Assembly (NCBI RefSeq): GCF_000003815.2
Contig: NC_049980.1
Location: forward strand, 6,917,812 to 6,981,222
From: Branchiostoma floridae
Lineage: Eukaryota; Chordata; Leptocardii; Amphioxiformes; Branchiostomatidae
Length of the DNA stretch: 63,411 nt
Reading direction: 5' to 3'
In this document: positions 41,138 through 52,788 of the stretch, one piece after another
Layout: each line of letters begins with the position of its first letter
How positions within the stretch are numbered: the stretch's first letter is position 1
The notes under the pieces: generated by a model
What the model was told of the DNA's origin: nothing
Database searches by the model: none
Seen by the model: the letters and a program-made list of their open reading frames with translations, nothing else
Position numbers and translations under genes: made by a program

Positions 41138-44008
41138 TATTGTGTATTATGTACCTTCTTCATAGGTAATGATAACTGATATGAAATAGTGATCCATATC
41201 CATTTGATAGGTTTAAGTACAGAAAAGAAACGGTTATGACATGAAGTTGGTACGAGGAATATTTGGCTATCCTCCTTGTAAATTTCTTTCCTCTAAACTT
41301 ATTTCAGTCCATACCCTTGTGCCAAACAAACATCACTGGTATAGGTAGTGTACATGACCTACATCTAGCTTTGCATGGAAAAGTATCAAAGTCGTAGTTT
41401 TAGCTCACTGTACATTCGTCGTCACATACAGCCATTCTGTTGGTGCCACTTTTCAGGACACAGACCACTTCACCTGCTTTTGAAGGTGTCCTTCAAGAGT
41501 CAAAGTGTCACTAACAAGTGGAACCATGCCTGACAAATTTGTAGTTGTGTTGAGTAGGGTGTCTACGTTGTGTATATAAAGTCTGGCTCTTGTTTCTGCC
41601 ACCAACACATAATAGGAAGCCTGGGCAATGCCTTTGCTTTAGTTACACCCATTGTAAATCCATGAAATAGGGTTTTCTTATTGGAATACATCTCATAAGA
41701 AACTTTTATGTTTCAACACTGGCTTGATGACATTGATAAGCATTTAGAATACCCCGTATATGGACAGAGGGTAGGTCTAAAAATCATTTTCAGTGTTTGA
41801 CACTGTTCGTGTCTTTGGAAAGTACAAAAGATTCTTCTTTACAATGATAATTGATTCTTTATTGCATGATAACTTTGCAAGGACCTGTGCCCGACCAACT
41901 TTAGTTCGAAGTACCATTAAGTTGCTCTTTATTATCTTCCTTCGATACACTTCAAATTTACAACAAATGTACTGTATTATACAGTATATAATTATGTTCA
42001 GTCCATGAACAACAGTACAGTATGTCATTGATGCCATTTACATTCTGGAGTTGTCATCTTCCCATCAGTCAGTACTCTTGTAATGGCCCAGGTAGCATTA
42101 CAAAAACCTCCAATCCGACATAAGGTCATCACAGGTGAAAAAGAAGGGGCTCCAAACATGTAAAAGTCTTATGCTCCTACAGGATGTTGGAAGTTCTGCA
42201 TCCCTGCCTGAAAACAGAACCCTACTGTTACAAGTACAGCGACACTTAAAAGCTGCACTTTGTAACGTTTTGGACCCCAAATTGAAAATATTCTAGGGAA
42301 CAAAACATTCATGTCAATGACATGTACAACCACTTCTCAGCATATTAGCATCATAATTTCGTATTTCCGGTGTCTGTGAACTCTACAAAAAGTAGATGCA
42401 CAAGGTTCGCTGACTTTGAAACACCATGATCACAAAGTCCTGGTGTAAGGACAACATATTGTATACTGGTAGGTCCCCTAGGGTGGGCTTATTAACTATT
42501 GTGGGCTGACAAGATAGCTGATGTCATTCACTCTTTCTTTGGAAATACTCCAATATCGTTCCTCATGGCGATAGAATTCAATTACGAATGTAGATATTTT
42601 GTAAGGCATCAGTAAAAGTGAGGTTATTATGAAAAATAGAGAAGGGGGTAAAGGTGACTGATACCTGAAGTTTGAACACTCAAAAATCTTTTGATCTGGC
42701 TATGAGCTCTTGGAGTACATGTATGCATTTGTATGCATGAAGTCCATAACTTTTGTAGTCTTTACATTGCCATTTATAATTTGTCACTGATGCTATTGTT
42801 GCGCAATAAACCATCTATCTATCTATATTGAGACCAAACAGCACACCGGTCAGAAGTATTTATCATTCAGCCCATAACTCGTTTTTGTGAGTATAGCAAC
42901 TGAGCACTGCCAGGTGTTCCCTCCCTGACTTTGTGTTTATTGGACAATTATCCCTGTAGCTGAGGTCCAATATGATATTTCATAACAAGCTCAAAGGAAC
43001 TATAAATCATTTATGCAGCAAGTCATGAGAGATTAACCCCAGCTTTACCCTGGAAAGGGAACCATGTACTTTTGAGCCAGCTGCAACAATTGTTTTTCCT
43101 ACATTGTGTACTTTCTACATACATGATGTACCATATGAGTTCCTAACTATGTTCAGTGTAAATTGACAACTTTGATCAAACAATGCATCGTTGCTTTCTG
43201 TTTCTGGGAATAATGATTTTTAAATGTAGAATACTGAAGTATACATTGTAGTGTTTGAGGAATAGATGGATAGAAAAATGGTATCAGTGCTATGGCTTAA
43301 AATTTTTTTTAAAAGTTACTGTGCTGGAATTTCTGTAGATGTGTTTTATTTCTTCATACAAATCGTTTTTGAAGATCCCATTTGTATAATCTATGTTAGC
43401 ACTTACAAATTATAATGATATGCCTACATTTACAGAAAGGAACAACAGCAATGCACTATGGGAGTATTGACCTTCCTTGGCTTCCTATCTCTTTAGTAGA
43501 TGGATCCTCCTCCAGTGCTTTTCTCTGTTAACAGAAAGTCCCTTGGGACCATGATGTCAGTCTGTCTGGCTTGGTTGTCTGCGACCTTCTACAGGTGTGG
43601 TCTGAAAACCGAAGACTGCAGGGGTTCTTTGAGTTAGGGACACACACCACATGTGTTGACATTGGAGGAGAACTTCTGATCCATGTGGGGGTAGCATTGA
43701 CAAGGAAAAATGGCTGTATCCAGATTATCCTTGGGTCTTTGTTTTACAAATAAAGGGATGTGATCCTGCATGAAGGTGAAGGATGTAAGGATGTCCTGTA
43801 AGAAAAAGAACCATTAAAGTCTAGGAGTAGGTTCTAGGACCATCTCAACATAAAGACTTGGTCAATGTGACCACTTTTCGATGTTTTTTTTAGAATCATA
43901 ATACTATACAGCATAGTAGTAGTAGCAGAAAATTTGTGCATGAGGTTGTCTTCTTTTTAGTCAGTGTGGGTTCACCTTACGCTTTTGTACAAATCCATTT
44001 ATGCACAT
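41138..44008 (+). other. intron 1, mostly unremarkable
   Basis: A LINE/SINE-like 3' tail GCGCAATAAACCATCTATC with (ATCT)n is at about 42800-42834. Nothing else supportable. Confidence 0.45.
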
Positions 44009-45718
44009 CAGCGTTCCCGCCAGGTTTTTGAAAGTATGCGTCCAAATATTTGGGAGGGGCGTAATGAGCGCCGGAGGCGCGAGACGAGCGCCGCAGGCGC
44101 TCGCATTCTAGGGGGGTCCGGGGGCATGCTCCCCCGGGAAAATTTGGATTTTCAAACCCTCTAGAACACAATTTCCTGCAATTTGAGAGGATAATCATGC
44201 ACTTGAGATTGGATGTCGGTTGCCTCTTTTACTCCCATTTTCAGTTATCGACGACCACCCTCTTCATCAAAATACGTTATATTAAAAACAACTGTAAGCA
44301 CAGGGAATCAGCCTTCCGTGATCTGGCCCGGGTATTATTTGTCCAGACATATCTATATGAAAATTTTGGATTTTTGATGCTTCGAAACAGGGCTCTAGCG
44401 GCCTAGCCTGTCCGTCAGCCCGTGAAAAAAATTCTGCCAATTATTTTCCGTCATTGAAAAAAAAAATGTCTAACGTTACCTCGTGCGATCGATGTTGCGC
44501 CCTCCCGCATCAAAAATTTTTCCGAGACGATAAAATAATGGCGCCATCACACTTTTTTTTTTTTCTATTTTGCCCGATGATTTTAGTCAAATTTTTTGAA
44601 TCGGTGGGGTTTTACAAGGCCTTGCCGTCATTTTCCACGAGCGTGCGTTTGTTCCTGCGACCTCAGGTAACCCCGTTTTCGGCGTGAAATCTTTGGCTGG
44701 ATTTCTTTTTAAATAGATCAAGAACGTTATACATTACTCGAGGAGGACGATCTGCTGCCTCTTTGGCAGTGATCATTGCCGGTGTAACCTTGAAGCAGTA
44801 GCCAGAAAGACGGCGCTGCGATCGACGGTCCGTCTGGGGAGGGGGGCCGCAATTTTTGTCTTTTTGAAATAAAAGAAATTTTGTAAATAAGAAATAAAGT
44901 GTATAGTTTTGGATTCTTCACTTATTTACCGCGCACCGTTTTTTGTTAGCAGCTAGGGAAGAAACTCAAGTTGCCAGACGACACGGGCGGCTACCAACGT
45001 CACGTGCGCTAATACTCGGTAACTTTTGTTTTTTTTCCGGTGACCAATAACAGAGTGCAACATTACATTTATCAAACGCTGATTGGTTATCAAGATGATT
45101 GGATTTGGACCTGGTGGCCAATCTAGACTGCTTGGCGCTAGCGGCCTGTTGTCAAAGATACCGACTGCCAATCAACTGCCCACAGTGTGAGAACTTTTGT
45201 TGAGATGTGCAGCACTCGCGCAGAGCAGTTTGCTTGTTCAATACTAGTATTACCCACAAATCTTTAACAAATACGTGAAACTGAGGACAAGTAAGTATCA
45301 TGTTAATATCAGAATATAAAATCTGCATAAGATTTCTTCGAGTGTTAAAGAATGCTGACTGTCAGACGTATTTCACGGACTACAAAAAATTACATTGCGC
45401 AACGGACAGCTCAGACTGGCGCGTGGCTGGGTGTGTCGCACATGGGTCCGCTAGTTGTAAAGCGTGCCGCGCTCCGCCCCATGCCCAGACTACTAGGATG
45501 ACCGGAAAGTGAAGAATTTGAAGTATAAATTGTAAAGGTAGGATTCCTTCGTATAAAGACAGATTTTAAAAAAGATTCCAGATACATTTTGTACACTGGT
45601 GGTACAGGTCAGCCTTTCTTTCATATTTTTTTATGGACGCATTCAGCTGAGCCGAGTGCGTCTTTCCAGAAAAAAATGCGTCCAAAGACGTAAAGACGTA
45701 TGCCTGGCGGGAACGCTG
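44009..45718. mobile_element. hAT-type non-autonomous element with 8-bp target duplication
   Basis: Inverted ends CAGCGTTCCCGCCAGG and CCTGGCGGGAACGCTG, 1710 bp apart, are flanked by ATGCACAT on the left (44001-44008) and right (45719-45726). CAG...CTG ends with an 8-bp duplication are diagnostic of hAT. Subterminal TGCGTCCAAA is also inverted (44037; complement near 45677). No transposase is encoded. The right half contains five CCAAT boxes at 45044-45172 and a donor-like ACAA|GTAAGTAT at 45290, resembling a promoter and first exon. Confidence 0.88.
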
Positions 45719-47527
45719 ATGCACATTATTTACATAGATCTAAATTGTCCATGATAGATAAAATCTTGTATTGGTTCTGAGTGGTTACTTGGTAACTTGA
45801 GAGTTTAAACTAGCCTTTATACTCATGTATGTGGAATTGTTGGAAGCATCTCTATACTTAAACCTACCAATCAACATTGCAGCTGAGAAGAAAAACAAGG
45901 AATCTCAATACATGTTGGTGTTGACTTTGTTTTCTGACCTCTGTTGAAACTTGTGTTCCCAACAACTGAGTTGACTGTCATAACAATTAAGACCACATGT
46001 GAAAAATTAGCCAAAGAATTTGCTTAGACTTCAGCTTTACTATAAATGACACTGTCTAGACGTTTAAACTGGATTCAGGGTCACGGTCTTGGGTATGCCA
46101 GTGTGTTCTGTACTTCCACAAATATGGAAGGTCACTCTCTTGTTTATATGACACAGTTGTGATGTTGAATTCTTGGTAGGAAAGCAAGGGCAACATTTGT
46201 GATGCTATAGCCAGTGTTTTCACAAATATGGAAGGTCACTTTCTTGTTATGTAGTGGTGTTGAATACTTCGTACAAAAGAAAGAACAACATTTGTTCAAA
46301 TTTTAGCCTTGACTCTGTAAGGGAAGATTGTCATTGTGCACTTTTATCTTGACAAGATATGTTGTCATTTTGCCTGTCCATTATCATTCATCACATCTCT
46401 GTCATCACACAAGATGTTACCCGAAAGGAAGAAGGACAAAGAAACCACTTTTTTAGTCTGGGAAGCACATGTAGCTTTACAAGTTAGTTACAGTTTTACA
46501 CAAGGTTGAAAGACACTGGTATATGTAGACTAGTTGAAATGGATTGTCAGATGTTATCATACCATGTCACCATATAATATAATTGTAGCACAATGCACGA
46601 TTTGAAATGATGGCAGATATTCTGTTTAATGAATGAATGAAAACCTTTATTGTACAGTTTTGCCCAACCAAGCTTAAGTTAAGAATACCCAAAAGGAATT
46701 TGCAATGGAACTTAGTAAGAATGCCTAATGCATTGTGAGGAGGGGCCATTACTGTTTTGGCATTTGGAAAAGATCAGTTGTCAGTACCACCAGTGAGATA
46801 TGGGTTGAGGACAGACATACAGCACTTGTGTTTCCCCGCCAAACCATTGATCTTTGCTTCTAGGTCTGCTGAAGGTATGGGAAGATACATGATATTGCTT
46901 AAACTGAAGAGAACAAGACTGGCTAAGCTTTTTGTTAAACCAGTGTTATCTAGTTCTGGTAATTGCCAGGCTTAGAGTGTCTTTTGCAAGCTTCTGTTTG
47001 TGGTTAATAGTTGATGTCAAGGGGTTGTGACTTATATGTAAGTTATCAAAATTAATGAGAATTACCTTCAAGGTTTCAAGGTTGATCCGTGTTGGTAGAA
47101 GTCATTGAAATTCTTGAACTGGAATTTCTGACCCCCACAAAAAAACAAAACTTTTTGACAAAGACTGGAGTTGGACAGTGAAAAGAATTGGGCGTTCCAA
47201 TTTTTAAGTCTGTGTAACACAAACTCCGCTGTCCAGGGCTGTAACTGGCCCCTCCCCGCAGGGGCCGGTGGATGTTTGGCAGGCTGCTATAAGCGAGATT
47301 TAATCATGCTACCAATTTTTGTGGAAGAAATTACAGTTCAATTTAATTGGCATCAACATTTTGCTGTTGAAGAACTCGTGTGCCAAAGGTGGCCAGAGAT
47401 GTGTATTCTGCCCAGCTGTTGAAGCCATATTGATGACTTGTATCCTCCACTGCCCCATCCCACTCCTTCCTCCCTCATACAAGTCCTGTTCTGCAGCTCC
47501 TCTTTAAACCAAGAGCAGACCAAGTAA
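45719..47527 (+). other. intron 1 with LINE tail and dispersed repeat
   Basis: A CR1-like 3' tail in minus orientation is at 46628-46700. A diverged tandem duplication (CACAAATATGGAAGGTCACT at about 46119 and 46219) is present. The block 47205-47260 is the inverted partner of 56930-56990. Confidence 0.45.
46628..46700 (-). mobile_element. CR1-like LINE 3' tail
   Basis: On the minus strand the segment reads TGTACAATAAAGGTTTTC followed by (ATTC)n, a common CR1/L2-type 3' end. Only the last tens of bases are recognisable. Confidence 0.45.
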
Positions 47528-48230
47528 GAGGGTCTACATGGGGGGACCTCGCAATATAGTGGAGCTAGCAATTCGTAATGGTAACTTCAGCACGGCTTCC
47601 AATTTGCTAACAGTGTTGTAAAGCGCATTCCTATACACTATGTGCCAGATTGGAAATTGGTAAAATTAAGTAGGCTGTGAGGTACCTAACTTTGAGATAA
47701 GTAAGATCTTTTCAACAAGGCCAATGAATTTTGGATAACAAATAATGTGCTACAAAGAATTGAAGTATATGTTTCACAAATGACACAAGGCGTAATGATG
47801 AATTAGAGTGGGTTGAATAAAAAAAGCTGTATACATGTAGCTCAGTCCAGGGTTCTAGCCAGAATTTCATTCTAGCGTAGTGGGAATGGTATGGTAGCAA
47901 AGCGACCAATCAGGAGATTGGTTTGGAAGGCCCTTCCACGGTGAGATTTTGAAAATGTAGAGTTAAAAGTTGGCATTCTGTTAACATCACATACAATTTG
48001 AAGGATTTTTTTGTCAGCTTTTAAGTGGCATATCATCATTTTTCATCGTTCAGACATTGATTAGACAAGCAATCGATAGCAAAGCACCACTAATCTAGTT
48101 AAAAGAGAGCGTAGTGGCCCTTCATTTAGCGTAGTGGTCACAAATTATAGCGTAGTGGCCCACCACGCTAAAATGAACTAGCTAGAACCCTGCTCACTAC
48201 GCTTCATGAAAAAGGGCATGCAGACCCTTC
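47528..48230. mobile_element. GAGGGTCTRCATG-ended element carrying a nested hAT-like insertion
   Basis: The left end GAGGGTCTACATGGGG and right end CATGCAGACCCTTC are inverted, as in the smaller element at 12825. Inside lies a second inverted pair, described separately at 47848-48192. Confidence 0.5.
47848..48192. mobile_element. hAT-like MITE with CAGGGTTCTAGC ends
   Basis: CAGGGTTCTAGCCAGAATTT at the left and AGCTAGAACCCTG at the right are inverted. Subterminal TAGCGTAGTGG is repeated and inverted (CCACCACGCTA). The flanks do not show a convincing 8-bp duplication. Confidence 0.55.
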
Positions 48231-51200
48231 AGTAATAACATCCCCCTCTTCTCCACAGGAATGCAATCCTCTTGGTTGAAAGGTCAAGGATGGATGAATT
48301 ACAAGTGCACAAAGTTATTAGGGACACAGCAGGAAGGATGGAGGAGGGGAGTGAGTGTCAGGACCTTAGTGCATTTTTTGTCTCGACCTTTGAGCCACTG
48401 TGTATATTTTATACTCTGACTGGTTGTGGAGGAAAGTGGACAGTTTTAAACTACTGATTTCAATAAAGTTGCCATGTGCTGATCTTAGCACTTTGGCAGG
48501 TTGGTCTTTGGGGTTGCTCTGTGTGGTTACTTTTTTCACACAAGTGGAAAATGTCAAATGTACACTAACTAAGTCAGCTTTCCTTATATCTCCTTTGGCT
48601 TTAGGACGTTTTAATTTCTTGGACACTGTTTTTCTTCACAGCACAATATATATGCCGTGTACTGGTGTATCTGAGCAATTTGGCAGGTAGGCCTTTTTGG
48701 AAAATGTCAAATGTATGCTAAGTAACTAAGTCAGCTTTCCTCTAGTCTCCTGTAGGATGTTTCAAATTCTTAGATACTGTAGTTCAGTAATTAGCGACCC
48801 TGCCTCTGGAACCAGAAGCCCTGAGTTTGATCCCGGCTGTGTCACTCACCTGACATGCATGCTACTGGAAGGGTTGCAGTCCTCAGGACAGGACCTAAAG
48901 CTGTGGTGCACTGTTAATGACATGCTTGTGGAAAAGAACTAAGGGAATGTCCACATAATTAAGCAAACTGTATAAAACTGTACATAGTATCTGTCTTCTC
49001 TGTTATGACCAGTGGAAGAATACACATTCACTTTTTTTCACAGGACAGACGTATTTGCTGTTCTTTGTTGTAGTTCCCCTTCCTCTGCCTGCAAGAGATG
49101 AGATGAGTGAAGATCTACATCATTTGAAAGAATGTATGGCCATTGCCAACAAGGTGTATTTTCTCAGTAAACGTCATAATTTGCATTAGAGTGTCCCACC
49201 CCTCCATTTCAGAGAGAGCTGAAAGAGAGCACTCAGTCCCCTGTAAATATGATGGTCACTTGACAGGCCCCTGTAGCCATATGGTGACCTGATGCCGTAG
49301 GTAAGGCCTCATCAGCTGACATCTTCTGGCATAGTCATGCAACTGTTATTCTGGCCCCAGTGACTTTACAGGCACATTTCAACTAGGTCACCGTAAAACT
49401 CTCTTTGTACAAGGAGTACGTCTGACATTTAACTTACTGGTAAATGTTGGTCCGTAAATCTAGTCTCCTCAACCGGACTACTTTATTTGTTTGGAAGTTC
49501 ACAAAGACCTGGTGTTCATTGTCCGCATGACCTACTTGTATGTTGAATCAGCTTGTACTTGTAGGAGGATCTGCATGCCTTTTCCTTTGAGGTGTAGCAA
49601 GCTATTTTAAATCAACATGAAGGGTTGCTAGGATCCCCCCATGCAGACCCTCTTGTGGACTCCAGCTGATGTATTCTGTTAAGTTGTGCATGAGTTGTAG
49701 TTTGACCTTACAACCCCAACATATTTGACAAGTAAACTCTACCAAGCTGGCTTGTCCCCCTTATTCATGACCATTGCAACCTTTAACCTTAGCTATGTGA
49801 GGTCAGTCTGACCCAAGATTGTTGGGCAGTTAATGTGTAACATGGGAATGGTTAGGTTACTAGTCCTAGGCAAGTGTATACATATGTATGTCAGGATAGA
49901 GATTGTAATCTGACAGCACCACTGATTCTGTCCCTAGATACTGGTCAGTCTGTAAATTGAAAGTTTCAGGCTTACAAATCTTTTCAACTTTGATGCGTGT
50001 CACTTTAGATCAATGGATTGACTTATAAGTTTAAGACTTACAGTGGGAACAATCCTTACACATTCCTAGCAACCTAATCTTAGATTCCGAAGAAGTGTCC
50101 CTCAACCTAGACAACAATGATTCTGCTGGATTTCAGTCCATACCCTGACATATATGATATATATTATTCTTCACTTTTTTTCTGGAATTGAAAATCTACA
50201 TTCGTCAATGGTTTTGAGTTTAAAGAAGAAACTGATCTTGAATGCTGGTTGGGTATTGCTGTCTTTGGATGGAGAACCAAACCTTATTGTATTAAACTAG
50301 ATACTCATTGAAACAAAACGAAAAATTATCACCTTGTACATGTATAAACCAGTGTACTGTAGTGTTAGAATCTATGATTACCTCACATTGTTGGCAAGAA
50401 TCATTGAAATTGTCCTCTCCTGATCCCATGTTGATGTTGGCTTAGAGGATCAACAGCACCTGCTGTTGATTTGGGACAGTTTCCTCCATTGCAATCTCCT
50501 AGTAAGTTAAAGGCATTATAGAATAGCATCCATCCTGCTACTGATGTTTTCATGTCTATGAATGGTTCGTTTTGCAGCAAGAATTTGTATCTTTTGTCCT
50601 TTACCTGATTTTGATTTTTGGTGGCAGATGGCTTTCGATGTCAGGAAGAGGTGGTGTAGGTTTTGTGGGAACCTTACCAGCTCATTTGCATTCTGTCATT
50701 GGAATGTACTAAATACCAGATGAACAATGTGGAAGCACTCAGATTAAAGAATCAAGAGTGGACATCGGGTCATGGTCAGTAGTGATTCATGAAGTAGAGA
50801 GAACTTCATGTCAAAGGGTCACCAACCAGGCCACAAGTCCTGCTGTCTGGGGCCTGTATGGCTTCAACATGTTCAAACAAAGACAGTCTAAGAGATCAGT
50901 TCAGTCAGTTCAAACTGACATGGAAATAACATTGAATGGATTGAATGGAGCCAATACAACTACTTATATTATGATCTTTCTTTGGAAACATTCCGGGCAT
51001 ACTTTATACTTGGCCAGTATTATAAGAAGATCAGATGAGCTTCACCAATTAAGATTCTCTACTTATCTTATCTGGCCATTGAATTTTGCCTAAATACTGA
51101 TGTATGTATAGATCTCTATTATCTATATATGCGTAACTTTCCAAAGACTATAGATGCAGAACCCAGTGACAGATGATGATTGTATGAATGCAAGATTTGC

Positions 51201-51765
51201 CGAATTTTGATAGTCGTGCACGCACGAGCAGCTAGCTTCTATCATGCAAAAGTCTGTCCATTTTGAGTAACAAGTTGAAGACTTTGCTGCTATTTTGTAA
51301 AGTGTTTGATATTAGATAGATACATTACAAGTTGTATATGTGAGAGACTGATATGATAGAGTCTTCATTACCCATGGGAGGTAAGCATGAACATGACCCC
51401 TGAAATTTAAAGTCCCAGTCCTCTCAGCTTCTTGTTCTCTTGTAAAGTGGGGTAGTCAGCATGTCAGTCAAACAAGCAGCTCAAGGTCCTGACAATTAAA
51501 AACCTGAAGGCCCTGCCAACTGTACTTGTCTCTGGACAGTGTCACTGCCCTTTCTTCTTCCATGTATGCATGGCAGCTGAAACCAGGTGCATAAACACCG
51601 AGCACTGATAAGTTGTACCTTTGGAGCAGGCAAGGTTGCCATGGTGTTTATACTGGGGTGGGTTCAGGGACAGGTATGAGACAACTGCAACAACACTGAT
51701 AAAGACTTTGGGGATACAGGAGGGGATGTTTAGAACCTGAGAAATCTCAAGTATGTAAGGATATT
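48231..51765 (+). other. intron 1, no gene recognised
   Basis: A diverged tandem duplication (GGAAAATGTCAAATGTA and AACTAAGTCAGCTTTCCT blocks) lies at about 48490-48780. A tRNA-like B box TTTGATCCCGGCTG is near 48830 and may be a decayed SINE. GAGGATCTGCATGCC (49566) and CATGCAGACCCTC (about 49640) are inverted ends of a short GAGGGTCTGCATG element. Confidence 0.45.
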
Positions 51766-52010
51766 ACCAGTGCGATGGCCTAGGGGGTAGGGTGTTCACC
51801 TTGCATTTGGGAGGTCAGGGGTTCAAACCCCAGCCGGGTCATACCATGGACTTGATACATACATGTACATACTGCTTTCTCTACTGAGCGCTTGGCGCAA
51901 AGGACATGGGCACTGAACTCATTTCACTACCAGTGAACTACAGTAGGTCCTTACTATAGTGGCCTGTGTGGCGCAAGGGTTATAAAAGCAGGAATGGGCA
52001 CCACCCCTTT
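51766..52010 (+). mobile_element. tRNA-derived SINE, copy 1
   Basis: The head ACCAGTGCGATGGCCTAGGG (A-box region) and GGGTTCAAACCCC (B box) form the RNA polymerase III promoter of a tRNA-like sequence. The body contains TGCTTTCTCT and the 3' block TGTGGCGCAAGGGTTATAAA. It is diverged from the copy at 59510. Confidence 0.7.
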
Positions 52011-52619
52011 ATACCAAACAAGTGCTGGAAGGATTTTAATCAACTGCTTTGATGTTCAGATCAAAAGATATATAACACTTGGAACAACCATGGGAACAGG
52101 CAAACAGGTGGGTATGGTTGAGTCCCAAGAGGGTAATTGTAGGAGAAATCTTAGTGATTTGGGAGGTATCTGGAAGATGAAGAAAGATGACCATGACCCG
52201 ATTAACAGGTGGAAAAGAATTACATACGTCAGCAGCCATATACATTTTATCTGTGGCCTTATGACAAAATGAGCTTTTCTCTGTGTGTGAAAAGGCCTGT
52301 GGTGGTGTAATTGTATTTTATGGCCCGTATTATGTTACCGCCAGGGTACCACAGTCTAGGGGAAGTCTGCAGCACTTCCAGGAGCTGGTGTAGGGAACAC
52401 CTTTCCTGTTGCGGAAGGTCAGGGGTCTCTAATAGGTGCCACAACTCACCTACCACATACATGGTGTTACTGTTAGAACTCTTTGGAGTGAGCAGTTCAT
52501 GTTGCAACAGTTTATTGTCAAGTGTAATGTCGAGTTTTGGTACCAAATGAATATTAACCACGAGAAATCAATTTTCAACTATGATGAAAATTTTGCTTTA
52601 TAATGTGTATAGGCACATT
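52011..52619 (+). other. intron 1, no gene recognised
   Basis: Nothing supportable. Confidence 0.35.
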
Positions 52620-52778
52620 GTAGTGTCTCTACCAGACTCCGGGTCACTGGAAAAATCGTAGAAATGCATGGGTCGTGCTGTTTCCTTGCCGGCTATAGTT
52701 CTCTGGCCAGCTTACTCCTCTATTTGTTCCATTTCTACGTTTTTTACAGCGATCCGGAGTCTGGTAGAGACTAGAGAC
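52620..52778. mobile_element. 159-bp palindromic element with 10-bp flanking duplication
   Basis: TAGGCACATT occurs directly left (52610-52619) and right (52779-52788). The arms GTCTCTACCAGACTCCGG...CGTAGAAAT and their complement pair over about 40 bp. A 9-10 bp duplication suggests a Mutator-like mover. A related arm sequence is at about 16437. Confidence 0.65.
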
Positions 52779-52788
52779 TAGGCACATT

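Noticed and set aside
44454-45512. Possible hAT transposase remnants (60-77 codon frames)
   Set aside because: None shows a zinc-finger or dimerisation motif of hAT transposases.
51766-51850. Functional tRNA gene
   Set aside because: A and B boxes are present but the cloverleaf is degenerate and a SINE body follows.
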